Below, one piece after another: positions 26,554 to 35,814 of a DNA stretch of 64,000 nt. Source of the stretch: Chromatiaceae bacterium (GTDB lineage: Bacteria > Pseudomonadota > Gammaproteobacteria > Chromatiales > Chromatiaceae); the NCBI GenBank assembly GCA_024235315.1, contig JACKMP010000006.1:124001-188000 (forward strand), given 5' to 3'. The first letter of the stretch is position 1, and each line of letters begins with the position of its first letter. The notes below the pieces were generated by a model. The model was not told the DNA's origin, made no database searches, and was given only the letters and a program-made list of their open reading frames with translations. Position numbers and translations under genes: made by a program.

Positions 26554-27425
26554 CCGGCTGGGCGGCGCGGTGATTTCCTCAGCACCAGATAGACGCCTGC
26601 CACAGTGATCCCGATACCGAGCACACTGGCGACACCCAGGCGTTCGTCGAACAACAGCCAGCTCTCGATCGCGGTGACCGGGGGCACCAGGTAGAAATAG
26701 GTGGCAACGTGTGCCGCCTCGCCCTCGCGGATCATCCACATCAGCAGCAGGATGGCGCCGACCGACAGCCCAAAGACCAGCCACGCCAGTGCGACGGCCA
26801 GTTGTGGCGCCCAAACCACCTCGCCCTGCTCGAATCCGCTGCTCAGCAGTCCCATCCACAGCGCGGTTGCCAGGTATTGGAAGAACGAGCCCGTCAACAG
26901 GTCCGTGTCACCGCCGAACCGCTTTTGATACAGCGTTCCGATCGAGATGCCACCCAAGGCCACCATGATCGCCAGTAGCGCGGCGGCGGGCAGCTCGATA
27001 TTGGCAAGTGACTCGCCGCGTGCGAGGACCAGCGTGACACCGACCAGGCCCAGTGCCAGGCCCAGCCATTGTTGGGGCCGCAGTGTCCTTCCCATGAACT
27101 GCCAGGCCAATACCGCGGTGAGCAGCGGCTGCAGCCCGACCAGCAGGGAGGCGACGCCCGCCGGCATCTGCATTTTGATCGCCGCGAATACGCCACCGAG
27201 ATAGGCCGCGTGCACCAGCGAACCGACAGCCATCTGGTGCATCGCCTGACGCGGGGTGGGCCAGTGTGCACGAAACGCGACGATCAGGCCGCCGAAGACG
27301 GCCAGCGTCAGCAGCATCCGGATGAACAGCAGGTTGAAGGGCTCGATGAACGGCAGGGCGTACCTGGCACCGATGAAGCCGGTACTCCACAGCAGTACGA
27401 AAAGCATCGGAACCCAGCGGGTCAT
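26550..27425 (-). CDS. EamA/DMT-family transporter
   Basis: A ~291-residue membrane protein with ten TM helices in two EamA repeats. The first repeat starts LLWSTGFIGARYALP, typical of RhaT/YdcZ-like exporters; the second begins near GGISIGTLYQKRF. DMT proteins export metabolites or amino acids. The ATG at 27425 fits the family start; ATG at 27446 adds seven residues. Confidence 0.85.
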   Translation of the reverse strand: MTRWVPMLFVLLWSTGFIGARYALPFIEPFNLLFIRMLLTLAVFGGLIVAFRAHWPTPRQAMHQMAVGSLVHAAYLGGVFAAIKMQMPAGVASLLVGLQPLLTAVLAWQFMGRTLRPQQWLGLALGLVGVTLVLARGESLANIELPAAALLAIMVALGGISIGTLYQKRFGGDTDLLTGSFFQYLATALWMGLLSSGFEQGEVVWAPQLAVALAWLVFGLSVGAILLLMWMIREGEAAHVATYFYLVPPVTAIESWLLFDERLGVASVLGIGITVAGVYLVLRKSPRRPAG

Positions 27426-27477
27426 GGGTGCCCTGTCCTGCGGCATGCCCGTGCCGCGGCGCTGCGGCAGCGCGCGA

Positions 27478-28149
27478 TCATTTTGGAACGGTGTTCGGCG
27501 TCACCCCGTCCGGCATGACGAAGTCGCGCGGCGGCAGGTACTCAAGGACCTCGCGCGCCTCGTCGTCGATCAGCACCGACAACCCCAGTTGCGGATAGAA
27601 CCAGCTCACCGCATGTTCGTTTTCCTCCAGCCATGCGGCCGGTTCACCGAACCGCGCGCGGAAGAAATCGCTGTCCAGGTTGCGCGTCCCCGGTACATAG
27701 GTGATCACGGTCAGGCGGCGGGTCAGATGCAGCTGCGGTGCATCGTTGAGCGTGTATTTCCAATCGCCACTGGGTGATCCCTCGCGGTTCGTGCTGCGTT
27801 CGCGCAGCGCGGCGAGATCCGCGTCGTCAGCCTCCAGGCCCACCACGACCTTGGCCTTAAGTGGTCCGAACTGGACATCACCGAAATAGGCCTCGAGTTT
27901 CATCGGCCCGTCCTTGGGCTCGAACAGCGCCAGACCTTCGACGCCGCCGAACTTGGCCATCGCTTCGGCCAGCGTGGCGCTGCCCAGCTCGATGTCGAAT
28001 ACGCGACTGCTGCCATCGGCGTTGACCTTGACCTGCCACGGCAGATCGGTCCTGGGCTCCAGCACATCCGGCCCGGGTTCTGGGGTCAGCAGCGAAAATG
28101 CCGACAGCAGAAGGGCCACCAGGGCAAGGATGCTAAGTGGGATTTTCAT
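27478..28149 (-). CDS. exported hypothetical protein
   Basis: A 223-residue protein with an N-terminal membrane anchor or signal sequence (~4-22, hydrophobic LSILALVALLLSAF) followed by a mixed alpha/beta domain. No cysteine for lipidation follows. A motif such as RFGEPAAWLEENEHAVSWFYP near residue 165 looks like a conserved core. It is upstream of the EamA gene on the same strand, with a gap of about 50 nt. Function unknown. Confidence 0.65.
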   Translation of the reverse strand: MKIPLSILALVALLLSAFSLLTPEPGPDVLEPRTDLPWQVKVNADGSSRVFDIELGSATLAEAMAKFGGVEGLALFEPKDGPMKLEAYFGDVQFGPLKAKVVVGLEADDADLAALRERSTNREGSPSGDWKYTLNDAPQLHLTRRLTVITYVPGTRNLDSDFFRARFGEPAAWLEENEHAVSWFYPQLGLSVLIDDEAREVLEYLPPRDFVMPDGVTPNTVPK

Positions 28150-28263
28150 TTGCCTGCTGCGCCGAGCGTGACGCCGATCCGGTGGCCAATGCGGCTTCCT
28201 TCGGTGACGGGGGAGGGGTGGGCGCGGCAGCCACTGGCGTAATCTGGGATCGGCATGCCCATG

Positions 28264-28542
28264 TCAGTCGAGGTTCCCGTGGTAAAGCTCGGGTTGCAAC
28301 TGCGGCGGCATCTGCAGGTGATAGCCCTGCGTGCGCAGGTGCGTCATGACCTTGTTCACGTCTTCGCGGGCGAGCTTGCGCTCGCTGCTGAGCTCGAGTT
28401 CGATCACCAGCACGGGCTCGCCGAAACGCTCGAGCAGGGGCGCAGGGACCTTGTCGAAAGCGTCCTCCCCGGCAAGATACAGATACATCTCCTGTTTGCG
28501 CAGGCTGCGATAGACCCAGCAAGGCAGGTTGTTTTCGGCCAT
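28264..28542 (-). CDS. YcgL-domain protein
   Basis: A 92-residue protein matching the YcgL family: starts near CWVYRSLRKQEMYLYLAG and has LLERFGEPVLVIELEL, then the helix KVMTHLRTQGYHLQMPPQ. AAGG lies before the ATG. In many gammaproteobacteria ycgL sits next to rnd; here it does not. Molecular role unknown. Confidence 0.85.
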   Translation of the reverse strand: MAENNLPCWVYRSLRKQEMYLYLAGEDAFDKVPAPLLERFGEPVLVIELELSSERKLAREDVNKVMTHLRTQGYHLQMPPQLQPELYHGNLD

Positions 28543-28656
28543 GACGTGTTACCTTTTATCCGATTGCGGATTCTATACATCCCGGGCCTCCTTTGTGTGT
28601 TCGTGGAACCATTCGGGCCATCATCGACTCTGCGCAGACAGGACGAGGTAAGCGCC

Positions 28657-29208
28657 ATGTGTTCGAAGCTGCTGCCGTTGCCGCTGCTGCTCACGTGCAT
28701 CGCCGTTCTATTCACCGGCTGTGCCGGGAATCCGCCGCAGGGCCTGGAAGACAGCCTGGGGCAGGCACCCACGCCGCGCGCGGTGCAGGCGGCACCCGAC
28801 AGATTCCTGGGGCAGAACGTGCGCTGGGGCGGCGAGATTCTGGGCCTGCAAAATCACCCCGAGCTGACCGAGGTCGAGGTGTATGCGCGACCGCTGATGG
28901 AAAACGCAGAGCCACGTCCCGACGGTGGTGAAGGCGTGCGCTTCATCGCCCGGGTGAACGGTTTTCTCGATCCCGCGGAGTACCGCCCCGGCAAGCGCCT
29001 GACAGTGCGAGGCCCCCTCGAACCGGCGCTGACACGCCCGGTTGGCGAGTACCCCTACCTGTTCCCGGTGGTCCGGGCCGAGGTCTTTCATCTGTGGCCC
29101 GTGTACCAGCCACCACGAGACCCCTATTACTACGATCCCTGGGGGCCCTGGGGACCTTGGGGCCCCTGGGGCGGATGGGGACCGTACCGCTACCATCCTT
29201 ACTGGTGA
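28657..29208 (+). CDS. Slp-family outer-membrane lipoprotein (copy 1)
   Basis: A 183-residue lipoprotein. Signal peptide with lipobox FTGC (Cys22), then an Slp domain (~45-155) with the conserved core VRWGGEILGLQNHPELTEVE and NGFLDPAEYRPGK. The C terminus is unusual: a WGP-rich repeat tract (three GPW units) ending in an aromatic tail. Slp proteins are starvation- or acid-induced lipoproteins of unclear function. GAGG precedes the ATG. A second Slp gene starts 5 nt after its stop, so the two form an operon. Confidence 0.85.
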   Translation: MCSKLLPLPLLLTCIAVLFTGCAGNPPQGLEDSLGQAPTPRAVQAAPDRFLGQNVRWGGEILGLQNHPELTEVEVYARPLMENAEPRPDGGEGVRFIARVNGFLDPAEYRPGKRLTVRGPLEPALTRPVGEYPYLFPVVRAEVFHLWPVYQPPRDPYYYDPWGPWGPWGPWGGWGPYRYHPYW

Positions 29209-29213
29209 CTGAT

Positions 29214-29726
29214 ATGAAGCCATTGATCCTGATCGTTGTCCTTGCTGCGTTGGTAATGGCCGGCTGCGCGGGTACCCCGCGACCAGGCGATGCCGGGGCT
29301 ACGCCGAACCAGGTATTGTCGGGTGACGATGCCAGCGGTGCCGTGCATTGGGGGGGGCAGATCGTCAGTATCAAGAACCGGCGTGACTACACGCTGGTCG
29401 AAGTGTTGGCACTGCCGCTGGAGAGCAGCGGCCGGCCGCGTGTGGACGGCAAAGCCGAGGGGCGCTTCATTGTGCAGAGGCCGGGCTTTCTAGAGCCGCA
29501 CGAGTATGCCGCAGACAGACTGCTCGAAGTCCGCGGGCAGCTGGATGGGTTCATCCACGGCACGGTCGGCGATGCACCTTATCGTTATCCACTGGTACAG
29601 GGTGAACAGCTGGTCCTGTGGCCGGAAGATGCGGCGGCCAGCACCAGTCCGATCAAGCCAAGGGTCAACTTCGGTGTAGGTCTGGGCACATACGGCAGCG
29701 GCGTCGGGATCGGGATCGGGTTTTGA
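29214..29726 (+). CDS. Slp-family outer-membrane lipoprotein (copy 2)
   Basis: A 170-residue paralogue of the preceding gene: lipobox MAGC (Cys18), Slp core VHWGGQIVSIKNRRDYTLVE and PGFLEPHEYAADR, and a Gly-rich C terminus (VGLGTYGSGVGIGIGF) instead of the aromatic repeat. The pair most likely arose by tandem duplication and then diverged at the C termini. Confidence 0.85.
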   Translation: MKPLILIVVLAALVMAGCAGTPRPGDAGATPNQVLSGDDASGAVHWGGQIVSIKNRRDYTLVEVLALPLESSGRPRVDGKAEGRFIVQRPGFLEPHEYAADRLLEVRGQLDGFIHGTVGDAPYRYPLVQGEQLVLWPEDAAASTSPIKPRVNFGVGLGTYGSGVGIGIGF

Positions 29727-29758
29727 CAGCCGGGCCGCTGCACCGCGTACACCTGTAG

Positions 29759-30220
29759 TCAGCCGCCAGCCGGTATCTTCAGGCGCCGCCCTTCCAGGTG
29801 TGCGAGCACCACCATCAGGAGCTTGAACAGATTCTTCAGGCGCACGCGCAGCGCCACTTCGGCGGAACCGTCGACGAGCTTCTTGAGCGTCGCGATGCGC
29901 TCGTAGACGGTCTCGACCAGTCTTGCCGTGGTCCAGTCACGGTAGCGCGCAAACTCGCGGATGCCGGCGTAGGTATCCGGCATGAGCTTTTTCTTCTGCA
30001 GCCCGTCGAGGTTGACGCCCTGTTTACGGGCGTCACGATAGTGCGCGTCTTCGAGTCCGGCGACGATGGCCGCCGGTGCCAGCCCTTCACGCAGTCCCTC
30101 ACGCAGGAAGGCGAGGTTGTGCCGGATCTCTGTCAGCAACAGGCCCTGCGATGACTTGCGTGCGCGGTACTTCGCCTGTTCCTTGTCGTAGATCGCGTAC
30201 AGGTCCTGGACAATACTCAT
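29759..30220 (-). CDS. hypothetical protein
   Basis: A 153-residue, helix-rich and basic protein (pattern RARKSSQGLLLTEIRHNLAFLREGL; C-terminal LRVRLKNLFKLLMVVLAHLEGRRLK). The C-terminal segment is amphipathic. It overlaps nothing and its start lies 3 nt from the stop of the upstream alcohol dehydrogenase gene on the same strand, so they probably share a transcript. No family recognised. Confidence 0.65.
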   Translation of the reverse strand: MSIVQDLYAIYDKEQAKYRARKSSQGLLLTEIRHNLAFLREGLREGLAPAAIVAGLEDAHYRDARKQGVNLDGLQKKKLMPDTYAGIREFARYRDWTTARLVETVYERIATLKKLVDGSAEVALRVRLKNLFKLLMVVLAHLEGRRLKIPAGG

Positions 30221-30223
30221 CGC

Positions 30224-31420
30224 TTAAAGCCGCGCTCTCAACAGTTTGGCCAGCTCGTCGTCGTCAAGGCGTATCGGGTTGGTCTGCATGCTGCCGCCAC
30301 GACTGTTCGCGACCACGCGTTCGACATCGGCATCCGCCATTCCGAACTCGCTCAGCCTTGGCAATGACAGGCGGGCCGTCCATTGCTCGAGCAGGTCGAT
30401 CAACCCGTCCTGCGCCGCCACCTCGCTGGTGAACATACGGCCGCTCAAAAGGATCCCGGCCTCGGCATACTTGCGCAGAGCGATGCCGGCCGGGTCGCGC
30501 GCGCGCAGGGCATCGATGTTGACCCGTGTGGCGGCCGCGACCAGTGTGCCGCACACCACGCCGTGAGGGATTGGGAAGAAAGCGCCCAGCGGCGACGCCA
30601 ATCCGTGCACCGAGCCCAGTCCACACTGGGCGAGCGTGATGCCCGAGCACAGTGATGCATAGGCGATCTTCTGATAGCCCTGCTGGGCCAGCGGATCCCC
30701 CGCCGTCCAGGCCTGCCAGAACCCATCACGGAAGGCCTGCATACCGGACGAGGCGAGGGCGTCGGTGAACGGGCTGGCACGCAGTGAGACATACGATTCG
30801 AGCAGTTGGGTGAAGGCGTCCATCCCGTTCGCGGCGATCAGCGTCTTGGGGCAGCTGTCGAGCAGGCTCGGGTCGACCACCGCGACCTCGGCCACCAGCC
30901 GGTTGTCTCGAAACGATTTCTTGAAGCCGTCCGGCCCGTGTCGTGAAAGCACCGCGTTCTTGGTGGCCTCGCTGCCGGTACCTGCAGTGGTCGGTGCGGC
31001 GACGAAGGGTACCGCCGGGCCCTTGTAGGGCAGGCCGCGACCGACGCCTTCGAGGTGGTCGAGGACACTGCCGCCGCTACGCAGCAGTCCGGCGATCGCC
31101 TTTGCCGCGTCGAGCACGCTGCCGCCGCCTATGCCGACGACGACGTCGATGGGGGCGTCGCGATGCCGGTGCACGGCCGCGTCCACCATCTCGGGCGACG
31201 GTTCACCCGCGATCGTCACCTGTTGCCACTGCAAGCCGGCGGCGCGCAGGCCGTCAAGCAGTCGCGGCCAGCGCGGCGTCGCCTGCAGCGAGGCACGGCC
31301 GGTGACCAGCAGCACGTGATGGCCGTAGCCGGCCAGGATCTGCGGTAGTTCGTCCAGACTGCCGCTGCCGAAGTGGATTTCCGGCAGGCGTGCAACCTGG
31401 AAGGACTTGAAGGGGTTCAA
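30224..31420 (-). CDS. iron-containing alcohol dehydrogenase family protein
   Basis: A 398-residue type III dehydrogenase. The NAD-binding signature GGGSVLDAAKAIA and the PTTAGTGSEATKNAVL motif are present. Metal site residues include Asp in DAFTQLLES and two His in HGLASPLGAFFPIPHG; the usual His five residues from the Asp (DxxxH) is Gln here, as in a known subgroup with DALTQ. Reduction of an aldehyde or oxidation of an alcohol is expected; the substrate is unknown. The start codon is TTG with a GGTGA-like site upstream. Confidence 0.85.
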   Translation of the reverse strand: MNPFKSFQVARLPEIHFGSGSLDELPQILAGYGHHVLLVTGRASLQATPRWPRLLDGLRAAGLQWQQVTIAGEPSPEMVDAAVHRHRDAPIDVVVGIGGGSVLDAAKAIAGLLRSGGSVLDHLEGVGRGLPYKGPAVPFVAAPTTAGTGSEATKNAVLSRHGPDGFKKSFRDNRLVAEVAVVDPSLLDSCPKTLIAANGMDAFTQLLESYVSLRASPFTDALASSGMQAFRDGFWQAWTAGDPLAQQGYQKIAYASLCSGITLAQCGLGSVHGLASPLGAFFPIPHGVVCGTLVAAATRVNIDALRARDPAGIALRKYAEAGILLSGRMFTSEVAAQDGLIDLLEQWTARLSLPRLSEFGMADADVERVVANSRGGSMQTNPIRLDDDELAKLLRARL

Positions 31421-31500
31421 TCTGTCGTCACCCGGGAGAATCAGTGATGGTCCATTATCACCGATTCAGGCACTGCCGCGGTGCCTGCAGGGCACTGAGC

Positions 31501-32619
31501 TCAGCCGGTGGCTTCGTTCTGTTGCAGTCCGATACCGCCGCCGCTGCCGCCGGACTTCACCCCGGCATCCAGACGGATGCGCAAGGCCAGATTGTTGCGC
31601 GAATCGGCATGGTTCAATGCCTCCTCGAGCGAAATGGCGCCTTCCTGGTAGAGGTCGTACAGAGACTGGTCGAAGGTCATCATGCCGCGCTGGCCGCCCT
31701 GCTCCATGGCCTCCTTGAGGTCGTGGATCTTGCCCTTCTGGATCAGTTCCGCGGTGTAGCTGGTCAGCAACAACACCTCGATCGCCGCGCGCCGTCCGCC
31801 GTCGACGGTCGGGATCAGGCGCTGCGAGATCACCGCCTTGAGGTTGAGCGACATGTCGTTGTGGATCTGGCGGTGCGCGCTGTCGGGGAAGAAGTTGATG
31901 ATGCGGTCCAGCGCCTGGTTGGCGTTGTTGGCGTGCAGCGTCGACAGGCACAGGTGCCCGGTCTCGGCATAGGCAATCGCGTGCTGCATGGTGGCCGCAT
32001 CACGGATCTCACCGATCATGATCACGTCCGGCGCCTCGCGCAGTGCGTTTTTCAAGGCGTTCTCGTAGTTCATCGCGTCGAGGCCGATCTCGCGCTGGTT
32101 CACCACCGATTTCTTGTGACTGTGCAGGAACTCGATCGGGTCCTCGATCGAGAGGATGTGCCCGGTCATGTTCTGGTTGCGGTAGTCGATCATCGAGGCC
32201 AGCGTCGTCGACTTGCCCGAGCCGGTGGAACCGACCACCAGCACCAGGCCGCGTTTTTCCATGATGATCTTCTTCAGCAGCTGCGGCAGGTGCAACTCCT
32301 CGATACTCGGGATCTGCGCCTTGATGAAGCGGATCACCATCGCCACGTCACCACGTTGCCGGAAGACGTTCACACGGAAGCGGCCGAGTGCGGCGACCGA
32401 AATCGCCAGGTTGCACTCCAGGGTGCTCTCGAACTCACGCACCTGCTCGTCACTCATGATCGAGTAAGCGAGGCTTGAGACGTCGCCTGCGCCGAGGCGG
32501 GTCTCGCCAATGGCCACGGTCTGGCCACCGATCTTGATGTGCGGACAGGCTCCGGTGCTGAAATACAGATCCGATCCGTTGCGCTGTACCATGAGGCGGA
32601 GATAAGGGCTGAGTTCCAT
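31501..32619 (-). CDS. pilU: twitching motility ATPase PilU-like
   Basis: A 372-residue retraction ATPase of type IV pili. Walker A GSTGSGKST, an Asp box around HILSIEDPIEFLH, a Walker B near VIMIGEIRDAATM and the His box HLCLSTLHANNANQALDRI are complete. The C terminus is Gly/Gln-rich and longer than PilT, which favours PilU. AGGGA precedes the ATG at 32619. PilU modulates PilT-driven retraction. No other pil genes lie within the window. Confidence 0.88.
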   Translation of the reverse strand: MELSPYLRLMVQRNGSDLYFSTGACPHIKIGGQTVAIGETRLGAGDVSSLAYSIMSDEQVREFESTLECNLAISVAALGRFRVNVFRQRGDVAMVIRFIKAQIPSIEELHLPQLLKKIIMEKRGLVLVVGSTGSGKSTTLASMIDYRNQNMTGHILSIEDPIEFLHSHKKSVVNQREIGLDAMNYENALKNALREAPDVIMIGEIRDAATMQHAIAYAETGHLCLSTLHANNANQALDRIINFFPDSAHRQIHNDMSLNLKAVISQRLIPTVDGGRRAAIEVLLLTSYTAELIQKGKIHDLKEAMEQGGQRGMMTFDQSLYDLYQEGAISLEEALNHADSRNNLALRIRLDAGVKSGGSGGGIGLQQNEATG

Positions 32620-32690
32620 AAGGTATCCCTGGTGTCTTACATTCCGGTAACTGTTTACGGCCACTGAATTGGAAAGTTGAGGTCGAATCG

Positions 32691-33488
32691 ATGGCGCAAA
32701 TGACCCTCAGGTCGCTCTACCGATATCCCGTGAAGTCGTTGCGGGGCGGGGAGTTCGATGCACTGGAGGTGGTCGAGCGTGGTCTGCGCTTCGATCGCCA
32801 CTGGATGGTGGTCGATGCAATGGGGCGGTTTGTGACCCAGCGCCAGCAGGCGCGAATGGCACTGATAGACGCCCGTGTGGATGACGACAGCGGGTTGCTG
32901 CTGCAGGCACCTGGAATGCCTGACCTGGTGGTGCGCGGCGCACAGGATGCCACGTTGCCGGTGGTGGTTTGGCGGGATACCGTACAGGCGGCACCGGTCG
33001 GGGGTGATGCGGATGCCTGGTTCAGCAGTTTTCTGGGGATCGACTGCCGGCTGGTGGCCCTGCCTCGCGACACACGGCGCAATGTGGACCCTGACTATGC
33101 TGCGGCCACCGATCAGGTCGGATTCGCCGACGGTTTTCCTTTCCTGCTGATCTCGCGGGCATCGCTGGATGACCTCAATGCACGCCTTCAGCAGCCCGTG
33201 CCGATGCTGCGCTTTCGCCCCAACCTGGTGGTCGAGGGCTGCGCTGCCTACGCGGAAGACAGCTGGCGGCGCATCCGCATCGGCGACCTGGTTTTCCGCG
33301 TGGCGAAGCCCTGTTCGCGCTGCATCATCCCGACCATCGATCCGGCGACGGCGCAACGCGGCGCCGAACCGCTGCGCACCCTGATGAGCTATCGCCGGCG
33401 CGACAACAAGATCTATTTCGGCCAGAACCTGATCCACGACGGTACCGGAAGGCTCGCCGTCGGAATGCCGGTCGAGGTCCTGGAATGA
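32691..33488 (+). CDS. YcbX-like MOSC-domain protein
   Basis: A 265-residue protein with an N-terminal MOSC-N beta barrel (YPVKSLRGGEF...GLRFDRHWMVVD) and a MOSC domain ending in FGQN. The catalytic-type Cys pair is in CSRCIIPTID. The family binds molybdenum cofactor and in E. coli YcbX detoxifies N-hydroxylated bases. It overlaps the DUF1415 gene by 4 nt (ATGA). Divergent from pilU. Confidence 0.85.
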   Translation: MAQMTLRSLYRYPVKSLRGGEFDALEVVERGLRFDRHWMVVDAMGRFVTQRQQARMALIDARVDDDSGLLLQAPGMPDLVVRGAQDATLPVVVWRDTVQAAPVGGDADAWFSSFLGIDCRLVALPRDTRRNVDPDYAAATDQVGFADGFPFLLISRASLDDLNARLQQPVPMLRFRPNLVVEGCAAYAEDSWRRIRIGDLVFRVAKPCSRCIIPTIDPATAQRGAEPLRTLMSYRRRDNKIYFGQNLIHDGTGRLAVGMPVEVLE

Positions 33489-34051
33489 GTCGTCCTGACG
33501 CGGAAACGATACTGTGCCTGACGCGGGCCTGGCTGGAGACCTTCGTGATCGGTCTCAACCTGTGCCCGTTCGCGGCCACCCCGTACCGCCAGGACCGCAT
33601 CGCCTACAGTGTGTGCGACGGTGCCTCCCACGAGGCGGTCTACCGCGCGTTTCTCGAAACCCTGAACGACCTGATCCTGGCGGACCCAAGGCAGCTGGAA
33701 ACGGCATTGCTGATCACACCGCAAGGGCTCGAAGATTTCGAGGTCTACCTCGATATGCTGGATCTGCTGGAGCAGGCACTGATCGAGGTTGGTCTGGATG
33801 GCGTGATCCAGGTGGCGAGTTTTCACCCGGCGTACCGCTTCGATGACGCGCCAATGGACGACCCGGCGAATTTCACCAACCGTTCACCCTTCCCGATGTT
33901 TCACCTGATCCGCGAGGAGGGCCTGGCGGCGGCACTCGAATCCTATCCGAGCCCGGAGTCGATACCGCAACGCAATGTTGCGCGGCTGCGCGAACTCGGC
34001 ATCGAGGGGATCGAAAGGCTGATGGAGGGCGTGAAGGGGAGTGGCTGCTGA
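33485..34051 (+). CDS. DUF1415 family protein
   Basis: A 188-residue protein matching DUF1415: TRAWLETFVIGLNLCPFA near the start, then ETALLITP and VIQVASFHPAYRF, with conserved Asp/His clusters late. Function unknown. ATGA overlap with the MOSC gene implies joint translation. Confidence 0.85.
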   Translation: MSRPDAETILCLTRAWLETFVIGLNLCPFAATPYRQDRIAYSVCDGASHEAVYRAFLETLNDLILADPRQLETALLITPQGLEDFEVYLDMLDLLEQALIEVGLDGVIQVASFHPAYRFDDAPMDDPANFTNRSPFPMFHLIREEGLAAALESYPSPESIPQRNVARLRELGIEGIERLMEGVKGSGC

Positions 34052-34145
34052 AAAGCCGCAGCAGTTGACCGCAGCGCGACGGTGCAGGCTCGCTTCGCGA
34101 AATTCATGTAAAAGGTGAAGCAGGCAGCGGAACGACGGCAGCAGA

Positions 34146-34412
34146 TCAGTGGCGGATGACGATCTGCGGGTTCATGTTCAGTTCGCCGTCGGACTCCAGC
34201 ACCGCATAACGCTGCCGGTCAGGGCTGACCACGACCGCAATCGCTGTCTCGAAAAGTGGCTGGCGCACGAACGCCAGTGTCCACCCGAAATTCTCCACCT
34301 TGCGCAAAGCCACGGACTGGTCGCGTGTAAGGATCGCACTCAGATTGGGCGGGATCGCGACCTTGTTGCCTCGACGTTCGGTGGCGTCTGCGATGTTGGG
34401 ACTCTGTGTCAT
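34146..34412 (-). CDS. small hypothetical protein
   Basis: An 88-residue protein of mixed beta strands (FGWTLAFVRQPLFETAIAVVVSPDRQRYAVLESDGELN). AAGGA precedes the ATG. No TM helix or signal peptide. It lies alone between the DUF1415 gene and the TauE/SafE gene, convergent to the former and divergent from the latter. Function unknown. Confidence 0.7.
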   Translation of the reverse strand: MTQSPNIADATERRGNKVAIPPNLSAILTRDQSVALRKVENFGWTLAFVRQPLFETAIAVVVSPDRQRYAVLESDGELNMNPQIVIRH

Positions 34413-34602
34413 TTTTTATTTTCCTTACAAACTGCATTGCCATTGCCCTGTTGAAGGCACCTTAGCCGGAAATCGCGCCATTGAGAATGTCGCGAGCGCA
34501 ATTGGAGAAGCGGGTTCTTGTCGCGCCCCGGACCATCGCGTCGACAGATCGGTTAGTCTGCGGCGTGGTCCGCCTCGGCCCGTTTACTGATTGTGCCTGC
34601 CT

Positions 34603-35352
34603 GTGTTGCACGACGAGTTGCTGTTTCTTGCGGTCAGCCTGTTGGCTGCCTTCGTACACGGTGCCTTCGGCTTCGGCTTTCCGCTGCTGTCGACGCCGCT
34701 GTTGCTGCTTGGCTTCGATCTGCGAACAGCGATCCTGCTGACCCTGGTGCCGACGGTGTCGATCAACCTGGTCAGCATTCTTTCCGAGCACCACTGGCGT
34801 GCCGCACTGCGCGACTACTGGCCTATCCCGGCATTCACCATCGTCGGCAGCTTCCTCGGCACCCAGGTGCTGCTGAACGTCGACCCGGACCCGTTCCGCT
34901 TCCTGTTGGCGGTGGTGCTGATCGGCTACCTGGTCAGCGACCACCTGCACCGCAGCGAACATCTCATCCGCGTGCCCAAGTGGGGTATGGCGCTGTTCGG
35001 CCTGTCGCTGGGCCTGCTGGCGGGTGTGGTCAACATCTTTGCCCCGCTGGTCGTCGCTTACGCCCTGTACACGCGCATGCCAGTGACATTGATGGTGGCG
35101 ACCTTCAATCTCAGTTTCATCACCAGCAAGTCAGGACAGATCATCGGTTTCGTCAGCCAGGGGGCGTTCGACCTCGGTGTCGTCAAGTTGGCGGTGCTGG
35201 CCCTGCCGTTGATCCTCGGTGCCCTGTGGCTCGGCATTCGCGTGCGCAAGCGCGTCGACATGGCGACCTATCGCGGCATGCTGCGCGGTTCGTTGTGGGT
35301 GATCTCGGTCGCGATCCTGCTCGATGCGCTGCGGCGGATGCTATTCGATTGA
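34603..35352 (+). CDS. TauE/SafE-family (TSUP) membrane protein
   Basis: A ~249-residue permease with about eight TM helices and the family motif HGAFGFGFPLLSTPLL at the N terminus plus a second repeat starting SLGLLAGVVNIFAPLV. TSUP members export sulfite or organosulfonates. The start is uncertain: GTG at 34603 or TTG at 34591. It is followed by a gene-free stretch and an insertion sequence. Confidence 0.85.
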   Translation: MLHDELLFLAVSLLAAFVHGAFGFGFPLLSTPLLLLGFDLRTAILLTLVPTVSINLVSILSEHHWRAALRDYWPIPAFTIVGSFLGTQVLLNVDPDPFRFLLAVVLIGYLVSDHLHRSEHLIRVPKWGMALFGLSLGLLAGVVNIFAPLVVAYALYTRMPVTLMVATFNLSFITSKSGQIIGFVSQGAFDLGVVKLAVLALPLILGALWLGIRVRKRVDMATYRGMLRGSLWVISVAILLDALRRMLFD

Positions 35353-35667
35353 CGGGCCGACGAAGGGCGCCGCCGCCAGTTGTGCCGGGCGGCCGTCCTG
35401 CGAGCGGGGTTGCTGGTCTGCATTCGACCCTGAGCCGAAGTTCTGCGACGCATCGACGAACGGCGGCGACCAACGCTGAAGAGACACATGCGGACTGTAG
35501 GGACCAGTGCGGTAGAACGCTTAAAGCGGTTCTTCAAAAATCTCTTTGATCTCGATCAAGGCCGCGATTCTCAAGTTGCCAAATTGCCCCTCCGACAAGT
35601 CAGATCCAGCGATACGGGGCTTAGACTTCAGTTATCGAGCCCGCACCTTTTACTGCTACGCCCACAA
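35353..35667. other. gene-free stretch left of the IS element
   Basis: No convincing coding region is seen in these 315 bp. An imperfect dyad (AGAACGCTT / AAGCGGTTCT) lies at 35515-35534. The right part becomes more AT-rich towards the insertion sequence. Confidence 0.5.
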
Positions 35668-35685
35668 GGGATCGTCTGATCAAGT
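35668..35685. repeat. left terminal inverted repeat of the IS element
   Basis: 18-bp end; shares the core CTGATCAAGT with the right end. Confidence 0.75.
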
Positions 35686-35814
35686 GACGCGAAAATGATG
35701 AAGGCGACCGATTTTCATTTCTGCTTATCTCCGGGGCGTACCGGCATGGGTTTTATGCCGGTTTCGATGCCTGGTTGGGCCGTTCAGCGGTCGTCTTCCT
35801 ACCGTCGGGCACAT

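Noticed and set aside
28133..28522. 129-codon minus-strand frame
   Set aside because: Most of it overlaps the YcgL gene in another frame and the rest is Pro/Ala-rich without a ribosome-binding site.
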